Positions 42,973-47,797 of a stretch of DNA of 47,797 nucleotides are shown here, piece after piece. Position 1 is the first letter of the stretch. The number at the start of each line of letters is the position of its first letter. This DNA is from Paludibacteraceae bacterium. GTDB taxonomy: Bacteria > Bacteroidota > Bacteroidia > Bacteroidales > Paludibacteraceae. The stretch is taken from NCBI GenBank assembly GCA_024401435.1, contig JAKSLB010000023.1:1-47797 (forward strand). Reading direction: 5' to 3'. The notes beneath the pieces were generated by a model, which worked only from the letters and a program-made list of their open reading frames with translations, had not been told where the DNA came from and did no database searches. Position numbers and translations under genes: made by a program.

Positions 42973-42998
42973 TTTAGGGGACTTTAATAAATTCCCTT
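42973..42998 (-). repeat. Left-end fragment of the MITE-like repeat
   Basis: TTTTAGGGGACTTTAATAAA followed by TTCCCT resembles the first 26 bp of the element at 4768, without interior or right end. GGGGA and TTCCC can pair. It would lie in the 5' leader of the hybrid regulator mRNA, since the -7 box is at 43019-43026. Confidence 0.45.
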
Positions 42999-43018
42999 TA
43001 ATAAATCTCTTCACTTAG

Positions 43019-43026
43019 CAAAGATA
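43019..43026 (-). promoter_or_regulatory. -7 promoter box for the hybrid regulator gene
   Basis: TATCTTTG on the minus strand is a perfect TAnnTTTG match. It overlaps the end of the upstream intergenic region and sits about 95 bp before the preferred start at 42925. Confidence 0.6.
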
Positions 43027-43045
43027 AAAAATAATGAAGAAAAAA

Positions 43046-43555
43046 TCACTTATTAGGGAAAGATGATTTTAAGAAAGGAAGTAAATAAGATGCAGCTTCC
43101 ACATTATGAGTAAACCACACTCTTCCTTTCTTGTTAGAATAGATAACATATCGATCATAAACGTTACCTTTCTTCTCCTTAAAGCAAGAAACTTCATTAA
43201 AATCAATTTCTTTGTGCTTTCCGTGACAATCAAAGACAAAGGAATTTTTTGTCACACACAATGTTGCTGTCGAATAATATATATCTTTCAACAAGACATA
43301 TAAAGACAAACAAAAAATGAAACCAAAAATAAAAGGGAAAATAACATTTAGCTTCAACCCAATTGTTATTGCAATTAAGGATAAAGATACGCCACAAATA
43401 ATTGAAAGTGTTTTCCAACCTCTTTTTGATTTTTGCATATCTACGACAAAGCCCTTTTCTGGATTTAATAATCCTTCCTCATTCCATTTAGTCCAATACG
43501 AATTTATGTTTTCCTCGCATAAATTTACATATTCATAACCCTCTTTTTCAAACAT
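43046..43555 (-). CDS. Unknown two-helix membrane protein, 169 aa
   Basis: A soluble N-terminus (about 1-48, with a YWTKWNEEGLLNPEKGF segment) precedes two membrane helices (about 49-68 and 73-92). A C-terminal domain of about 75 residues follows (TLCVTKNSFVFDCHGKHKEIDFNEVSCFKEKK, then RVWFTHN). The alternating strand pattern resembles the PH-like domains seen in bacterial membrane proteins. I do not recognise the family. A -7 box (TATTTTTG, 43606-43613) lies 51 bp upstream. The gene stands between the ApbE gene and the hybrid regulator on the same strand. Confidence 0.72.
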   Translation of the reverse strand: MFEKEGYEYVNLCEENINSYWTKWNEEGLLNPEKGFVVDMQKSKRGWKTLSIICGVSLSLIAITIGLKLNVIFPFIFGFIFCLSLYVLLKDIYYSTATLCVTKNSFVFDCHGKHKEIDFNEVSCFKEKKGNVYDRYVIYSNKKGRVWFTHNVEAASYLLPFLKSSFPNK

Positions 43556-43605
43556 ACTACTTAAATTTTTTATTTCTATTTTAGTTGCGTTCAGTTAACT
43601 GATTG

Positions 43606-43613
43606 CAAAAATA
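43606..43613 (-). promoter_or_regulatory. Putative -7 box for the two-helix membrane protein gene
   Basis: TATTTTTG on the minus strand matches TAnnTTTG in an otherwise featureless 143-bp AT-rich gap. Confidence 0.45.
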
Positions 43614-43698
43614 ATCAAAATTCGTTTCAAATGAAAAAATTTCAATCATTTTTTTACTGAGCGAATAAAAATTGATTTATCAATAATTTTATGGTTTT

Positions 43699-44736
43699 TT
43701 ATTTTTTAGGGGAAGAAGTCCCTTTTAAATATTTTTCAAACGATTCTGTGTATTTGACCTGTAACTGATTATTTTCATCCGAATAGATAAAATAAGCGGC
43801 CATATCACTATGAGCAGAAGCATATGCGAAAGCACTATCCAAGCCCATGACCATAAATGCGGTTGCAAATGCGTCGGCTGTCATACAATCAGATGCGACA
43901 ACTGAAGAACTTAACAAATTATGTTCTACGGGATAACCAGTGGCAGGATTTATAGTGTGCGAATAGCGTTTTCCATCTTTATAATAAAATTGTCGATAAT
44001 TACCTGAAGTTGCCAAACCACAATCCGTTAGAGAGACAACGGTTTGTACATCTGGTCGATCAATGGAATTTGTATCTGTTGGTAGAGTAATTCCAATATT
44101 CCAATCGGTTCCTTTCGAATTCATACCTAAAGTAACTATCTCCCCTCCTATTTCAACCATGTAATTAGATATACCAAGTGATTTTAAATAACCAGCCACG
44201 ACATCACAAGAATAACCTTTCGCTATTGCTGCAGCATCTAACATAATATTGGGATTCTCTTTTACAACCCTTCCTTCTACAATTTTCACCTTTTGGTAAC
44301 CAATACATTGTTTCAAAGAATCAATCAACTCCGGCGTTACATTTTCACTCTTCTTAAATCCAAATCCCCAACAATTCACCAAAGGAGCTACCGTCATATC
44401 AAACGCACCATTGGTTTGTTGTGAAACATATTGTCCCTTTTCAAACACTTTCACAAAAAAACTATCCAATACGACTGTTGTATCATTCGTATTCACACGT
44501 GAAATAACAGAAGAAGGAACGAACGTTGACAAAGACATATCAAATGTATGAAAAACAGAATCCAAAGACTCTGTATTCACACAATTAGTATAGGCTCCAT
44601 AGGTGATGGAATAATATGTCCCGTGCACTTCCCCACGGAGATTATAATAGTTTAATGATTTTTGAGTACAAGAAGTCGTACCCAACCATAAAAAGAAAAC
44701 ACTTATCAAGCAAAAAATGAAACCAATTTTTTTCAT
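43699..44736 (-). CDS. apbE: ApbE-type FAD:protein FMN transferase lipoprotein
   Basis: This is about 345 aa from the Met at 44736 (MKKIGFIFCLISVFFLW), with the lipobox TSC near residue 24. ApbE motifs are all visible: GTYYSITYGA at the N-terminus, FDMTVAPLVNCWGFG, MLDAAAIAKGYSCDVVAGYL, VEIGGEI, the SHTINPATGYPV flavin-site segment, and SDCMTADAFATAFMVMG with the Mg2+-binding Asp. It attaches FMN to Thr of periplasm-facing proteins such as the NQR and RNF subunits. The -7 box TACTTTTG at 44755-44762 overlaps the first ATG (44757), so transcription should begin inside the longer frame. The Met at 44745 or 44736 must then be the true start; 44736 gives the cleanest signal peptide. Confidence 0.92.
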   Translation of the reverse strand: MKKIGFIFCLISVFFLWLGTTSCTQKSLNYYNLRGEVHGTYYSITYGAYTNCVNTESLDSVFHTFDMSLSTFVPSSVISRVNTNDTTVVLDSFFVKVFEKGQYVSQQTNGAFDMTVAPLVNCWGFGFKKSENVTPELIDSLKQCIGYQKVKIVEGRVVKENPNIMLDAAAIAKGYSCDVVAGYLKSLGISNYMVEIGGEIVTLGMNSKGTDWNIGITLPTDTNSIDRPDVQTVVSLTDCGLATSGNYRQFYYKDGKRYSHTINPATGYPVEHNLLSSSVVASDCMTADAFATAFMVMGLDSAFAYASAHSDMAAYFIYSDENNQLQVKYTESFEKYLKGTSSPKK

Positions 44737-44754
44737 AACATTCATATTTCCATG

Positions 44755-44762
44755 CAAAAGTA
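44755..44762 (-). promoter_or_regulatory. -7 promoter box that fixes the apbE start
   Basis: TACTTTTG on the minus strand matches TAnnTTTG. Its position puts the transcription start near 44748, downstream of the outermost ATG of the apbE frame. Confidence 0.5.
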
Positions 44763-44800
44763 TAAAAATAATTATTACTATCCGTTAAAAAATGTCGAAT

Positions 44801-44844
44801 AAAAATAAGGCTGATTTCTTGATGGAATCAGCCCTTTGGTTTAT
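44801..44844. terminator. Terminator at the end of the RHS array
   Basis: GGCTGATT (44809-44816) pairs with AATCAGCC (44826-44833), with further weak pairs inside. Read leftward it is followed by TTATTTTTATT, and rightward by a T-rich tract. It separates the RHS array from apbE. Confidence 0.7.
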
Positions 44845-44893
44845 TTTTTGTTCACCACAAACAATGTTAGGAAATCTTCACCTTGATGTCATG

Positions 44894-45037
44894 CTATTGG
44901 ATATTAAGAATTTTAATCACTTTCAAACGCAAACACCCATACGGACGCATCCCCACATACTTCTCCCACAGCGGATCGACGCTCAGCCACGCAGCAGAAG
45001 TGGGGTCAAGATAGCGAGCACCGTAGTAGTAGAGACC
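44894..45037 (-). pseudogene. RHS C-terminal core remnant without a toxin
   Basis: Read leftward, 34 codons encode GLYYYGARYLDPTSAAWLSV followed by DPLWEKYVGMRPYG, the end of an RHS/YD-repeat core. After the core the frame runs through 13 unrelated codons to a TAG at 44894-44896. It lacks the ...YCAGNPVRLVD continuation and any tip domain. It begins 19 bp after the stop of the small membrane protein gene. At DNA level it is close to the core of the neighbouring cassette (45675-45765). It is therefore probably a duplicated or recombined fragment left behind by cassette exchange. The ORF on the opposite strand here is a shadow. The rest of 44758-45056 holds only the terminator. Confidence 0.75.
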
Positions 45038-45056
45038 TTTATTGATTAGATGAATT

Positions 45057-45311
45057 TCACTTGATTTTTTTTCTTGTAAAATCTATGATCAGTGTAATAA
45101 TCATTACAATAATCACATTGACAATTAAACACGTAGGGTAACTCCCGTGTTGAATGTCACCATTCAGATAAATCCAATATTTAAACATCGGTAACCCAAT
45201 GCCAAAATCTCTAGGGCAACATAGCCATGCTCTTTCCACATAACTATTTATTGGAATAGAAAGAATCAAATACGAAATAAAGACAACGACAAAAAGAAAT
45301 ATTTTTTTCAT
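45057..45311 (-). CDS. Small membrane protein, candidate immunity protein, 84 aa
   Basis: This protein has two hydrophobic helices (about 3-20 and 62-78, LIVNVIIVMIITLIIDFTR). They flank a short loop with two Cys and several aromatic residues (AWLCCPRDFGIGLPMFKYWIYL). I do not recognise the family. Its ATG (45311-45309) overlaps by 4 bp the stop codon that the upstream RHS toxin frame would have if one base were restored (see the RHS cassette at 45337). A small gene directly coupled to an RHS tip is usually its immunity protein. Two membrane helices suggest protection against a toxin acting at or across the inner membrane. This role is an inference. Confidence 0.6.
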   Translation of the reverse strand: MKKIFLFVVVFISYLILSIPINSYVERAWLCCPRDFGIGLPMFKYWIYLNGDIQHGSYPTCLIVNVIIVMIITLIIDFTRKKIK

Positions 45312-45336
45312 TCTATTGTAGGATTTTTGTAAGATT

Positions 45337-46158
45337 CTATTTCATTGTAAAAACCATTCTGATCTTTTCCATCCTTTGCTTTTGTATATAATTTATTCCA
45401 CTTTTATCATCTGGATTAATTATGGTTCCTTTAGCCCAATCATCGTGGTCTGCATCCCAAAACGAGGTTGTTGTTAATGAAATTCCTATTGACGATCCTT
45501 TTATAGTGTAAAATCCATCTTTGTCCTTAGAACACACATAAATATGTCTATCTTTATCATTTAAATCACCTCCAATGACAGTATAGGTTCGATCTTCATT
45601 TTGAGCTACTTTAGTACATTCTCCCGTTGAATCCACCAACCTCACCGGATTCCCCGCACAATACCCATAAGGCGACATTCCCACATACTTCTCAAACAGC
45701 GGATCGACGCTCAGCCACATGGCCTCTGATGGGTCGAGATAGCGGGCACCATAGTAGTAGAGACCGGTTTCGGAATCGAGTTCCTTTGCGTTGAAAAGAT
45801 AAGGTGACTGCCAACCACCGGACTGCTGTTCCACGAAGATTTCGCCGTAAGGGATGTAGGAGATAACCCGCGAGGCGCGGCCATCGTAATCTGTTACCAC
45901 ATTTGTACTTCCCAAATGATCGGGATGATAGAAATAAATATTCTGCTCCTTCTGCGGATTTGACTCTCCGTCTGATGATAAATCATTGTACATTCCATCA
46001 ATTTGTTTGCTGCAACAGAATGATTTGCCATCCACATAGTCATCCTCTCGGAGAAGATTGTTTTTCGCATTTAATTGTTTGTAACGTTTCTCCATGGCTT
46101 CATTTTGACTTATATATATTTGTTTATAATTGCTAACTTTGCACACGTCGACACACAA
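45337..46158 (-). CDS. Truncated RHS cassette with a frameshifted tip domain
   Basis: This 273-aa frame contains only the last part of an RHS core: YFYHPDHLGSTNVVTDYDGR (about residues 75-94), SYIPYGEIFVEQQSGGWQSP, ELDSETGLYYYGARYLDPSE and YGYCAGNPVRLVDSTGECT. A tip domain of about 90 residues follows (YTVIGGDLNDKDRHIYVCSK, KGSSIGISLTTTSFWDADHD). It has no signal peptide and none of the usual long upstream core, as in orphan RHS cassettes. The last 16 codons look wrong. One extra base in the T run at 45402-45405 would instead read DDKKWNKLYTKAKDGKDQNG and continue FYNEIESYKNPTIE, ending at a TGA that overlaps the next ATG. I call a probable one-base frameshift (natural or an assembly error). 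The toxin activity is unknown. Confidence 0.75.
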   Translation of the reverse strand: MCVDVCKVSNYKQIYISQNEAMEKRYKQLNAKNNLLREDDYVDGKSFCCSKQIDGMYNDLSSDGESNPQKEQNIYFYHPDHLGSTNVVTDYDGRASRVISYIPYGEIFVEQQSGGWQSPYLFNAKELDSETGLYYYGARYLDPSEAMWLSVDPLFEKYVGMSPYGYCAGNPVRLVDSTGECTKVAQNEDRTYTVIGGDLNDKDRHIYVCSKDKDGFYTIKGSSIGISLTTTSFWDADHDDWAKGTIINPDDKSGINYIQKQRMEKIRMVFTMK

Positions 46159-46210
46159 TCAAAAGCCTTTGAAATCCATTATAATGTTTTTTTATGACAT
46201 AAACAAACAT

Positions 46211-46864
46211 TCAATTTGAAATTTTATCATTATACACAAGTCCACTTTTAATCAAATGTTTAAGGATCTTCTTTGCTTCAGGATCTCCTTGATTAGCAGC
46301 CTTTTTATACCATTCAGCAGCTGTATCATAGTTTTTTTGTACATATTCACCTTTCATATAGATAATGCCCATGTTAAATTGTGCTTCAACAAGTCCTTGA
46401 TCGGCTGCTTTCTTTAACCATTCCAATGCCTTAGGAAAACTTTGTGAAACACCTTCTCCATTCATATAGCTATTCGCTAAATTATATTGAGCAACAACAT
46501 CACCCTTCTCTGCTGCTTTTATATAATATTCGACTGCTTTGTGAAAATTTTGCACTACACCTTCACCATTATAGTAACAATTTCCCAAATTACGTTGTGC
46601 TGCTGTATTACCTTGTTCTGCTGACTTCTTCCACATATTAAAAGCAGATTTAAAATCTTTCTTATGGTAATAGTAAACCCCAATGCGTCTTTGTATCTCC
46701 GAATCATCTTGAGTGGATAATTTATTATACCATTCATACGCACATTCATAATCCATTTCTACTCCAATGCCATCATAATAACAGTCTGCAAGTCTTCGTT
46801 GAGCTATTGCATCCCCAGACTCTGCTAATTGAATTAATTCTTCTGTTTTTTCTTTTTTTTTCAT
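46211..46864 (-). CDS. Sel1-repeat protein, candidate immunity or adaptor protein
   Basis: This 217-aa cytoplasmic protein is made almost entirely of Sel1-like repeats of about 36 residues (about five; for example AQRRLADCYYDGIGVEMDYE, AQRNLGNCYYNGEGVVQNFH, AQYNLANSYMNGEGVSQSFP). These form an alpha-helical solenoid. There is no signal peptide. It lies 89 bp downstream of one RHS tip gene and 52 bp upstream of the next, all on the same strand. Sel1-repeat proteins are one of the recurrent immunity-protein types in bacterial polymorphic toxin loci, which makes immunity to the upstream RHS tip the best guess. A general protein-protein adaptor is possible. Confidence 0.88.
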   Translation of the reverse strand: MKKKEKTEELIQLAESGDAIAQRRLADCYYDGIGVEMDYECAYEWYNKLSTQDDSEIQRRIGVYYYHKKDFKSAFNMWKKSAEQGNTAAQRNLGNCYYNGEGVVQNFHKAVEYYIKAAEKGDVVAQYNLANSYMNGEGVSQSFPKALEWLKKAADQGLVEAQFNMGIIYMKGEYVQKNYDTAAEWYKKAANQGDPEAKKILKHLIKSGLVYNDKISN

Positions 46865-46953
46865 AAAATCGTTTTAGTATTTATCTCATCCGAATATTAA
46901 AATTAATAATACCATTTTTATATAGACAAAATGAAACTATTTATTTTTACTAT

Positions 46954-47797
46954 TTAATGCATATTTCGATTTAAGGGACCTCTTTGTATACAATTTTGTT
47001 CATATTCCCATTCATAAGTTTGACGACGATTGGGGAATGGTCCAATTTTTTTCATTTCTTTGTTGTTCATGAAAGACTTTGTATAACGTCTTTCGGGATT
47101 AACTTTTGAGGTAATTCCATTTTTCAAAAATTTGCCAGATTCCTTTTCGTAAAGTTTATATCCCCACGTTGGTCTTGAGCTTGATAAAGAATTACCATGA
47201 ACTTTAGGTGTTTTACCCACCTTTGGTCCAGTTTTTCCCGTAATGAACATTAATCCAAGAGCTGCACATGTATAAGAAGACTCCTTACTAATTCCAAAAT
47301 ATTGTAGAGCTGATGCCCCCCATTCTGTCAACTTATCAAAAATAGGATCTAAAAATGGAATCAAAGACGCATTTTGAAGTCCTTCATCTTGAGGATACCA
47401 TGCCAATCCAGCCAAGAAATCATCTGAACTAAAATCAAAAAAAGAAACAATATTTCTGTCCGATTTAACAATATCTCCTACTTTAAGAAAGACCTTTTTA
47501 TCTCCTTCTGAAAAGCCAAATCCTTGCTCCTTCATCAATGCAATGGCATCGGAAGGATTTATATTCATCGACTTTGCCAACGTGTAAGCATTGTCACCTT
47601 TTTGCGCCACCCAATTCCCATCAGCATCTTGTTCCCACATTCCATTTGGATCAACCATTTTTATTGGATTGTTTAGGCAATAATTATATGGAGAAATTCC
47701 TATATGGTCTTCCCACATTGGATCCACACCAATCCATCTTATATCCATCGGATCCAAGTATCTTGCTCCATAGTAGTACATGCCTGTCTCCTCATCC
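46954..47797 (-). CDS. RHS protein C-terminus with a GIY-YIG-like tip (partial at the right edge)
   Basis: The frame is open to the window edge: before the first Met it reads DEETG, continuing the RHS signature as DEETGMYYYGARYLDP. The visible part is the end of the core (WIGVDPMWEDHIGISPYNYC, NPIKMVDPNGMW), a LysM-like segment (about 50-90; VAQKGDNAYTLAKSMNINPS), a linker with a hydrophobic patch (ASLIPFLDPIFDKL), and a basic tip of about 70 residues (WGYKLYEKESGKFLKNGITS, NPERRYT, ending GPLNRNMH). The GYKLYE...KNGIT...R pattern resembles the GIY-YIG nuclease fold, so a nuclease toxin is plausible. I could not identify the catalytic Glu with certainty. The bulk of the RHS shell lies beyond the window. 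Confidence 0.85.
   Translation of the reverse strand, partial: DEETGMYYYGARYLDPMDIRWIGVDPMWEDHIGISPYNYCLNNPIKMVDPNGMWEQDADGNWVAQKGDNAYTLAKSMNINPSDAIALMKEQGFGFSEGDKKVFLKVGDIVKSDRNIVSFFDFSSDDFLAGLAWYPQDEGLQNASLIPFLDPIFDKLTEWGASALQYFGISKESSYTCAALGLMFITGKTGPKVGKTPKVHGNSLSSSRPTWGYKLYEKESGKFLKNGITSKVNPERRYTKSFMNNKEMKKIGPFPNRRQTYEWEYEQNCIQRGPLNRNMH

Noticed and set aside
44792-45049. Plus-strand 85-codon frame between apbE and the small membrane protein gene
   Set aside because: The opposite strand encodes a clear RHS core remnant over most of it, so this is a shadow frame.
46134-46141. TAACTTTG on the plus strand as a promoter
   Set aside because: It matches the -7 consensus but lies inside a minus-strand RHS frame, with no plus-strand gene downstream.
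46211-46864. Sel1 protein as an enzyme (beta-lactamase HcpA-like)
   Set aside because: The Cys pairs and signal peptide typical of Hcp proteins are absent, and context favours an immunity or adaptor role.

Overview
The window comes from a low-GC member of the order Bacteroidales (Bacteroidota). The evidence is the recurrent TAnnTTTG -7 promoter boxes a short distance upstream of genes, a C-terminal type IX secretion (T9SS) sorting domain on a cellulase, a hybrid two-component system with the two-component beta-propeller architecture, the complete BatA-E aerotolerance operon, and a sodium-pumping oxaloacetate decarboxylase of the gut-Bacteroidales type. No rRNA, tRNA or CRISPR array was seen. 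I cannot assign a genus.

Layout. 1-900: the start of a secreted protein running off the left edge and an unknown lipoprotein, both leftward. 1138-4670: oadG-oadA-oadB, ended by a strong terminator. 4768-4974: a 207-bp element with 21-bp terminal inverted repeats and TTAA at both ends (MITE-like); a degraded relative lies at 25158-25355, an internally deleted one at 38556-38650, and left-end fragments at 6060-6086 and 42973-42998. 5137-7804: a DUF3089 hydrolase, then a radical SAM/SPASM enzyme flanked by two small exported proteins that share a Cys-x-Tyr-Gly motif. 7934-10404: a GH9 endoglucanase with a T9SS tail and a Big2-domain membrane protein. 10502-12561: a small HU protein and a membrane-anchored HU protein with a LysM-like C-terminus. 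12693-21363: moxR, DUF58, a BatD-like accessory gene and batA-batE. 21594-28049: ion transport and housekeeping genes (CPA1 antiporter, NhaD, hpt, TerC) with small unknown membrane proteins and lipoproteins.

28146-38310 (leftward) is the most distinctive block. A two-module non-ribosomal peptide synthetase (C-A-T-C-A-T-R, about 2,480 aa) is followed within 43 bp by a STAS anti-sigma-antagonist, a membrane protein fusing a SpoIIE/RsbU phosphatase to an RsbW-like kinase, and an Sfp-type phosphopantetheinyl transferase, the last three overlapping. The predicted product is an N-capped dipeptide aldehyde or its cyclised derivative. Its synthesis appears to share a transcript with a complete partner-switching signalling module. 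A hybrid two-component regulator without any neighbouring SusC/SusD polysaccharide locus lies directly upstream on the same strand.

43046-47797 (leftward): an unknown membrane protein, an ApbE flavin transferase, and an array of RHS C-terminal cassettes. Reading leftward the array is a RHS tip with a GIY-YIG-like end, a Sel1-repeat protein, a second RHS tip with a probable one-base frameshift, a small membrane protein and a toxin-less RHS remnant. This looks like a polymorphic-toxin/immunity array.
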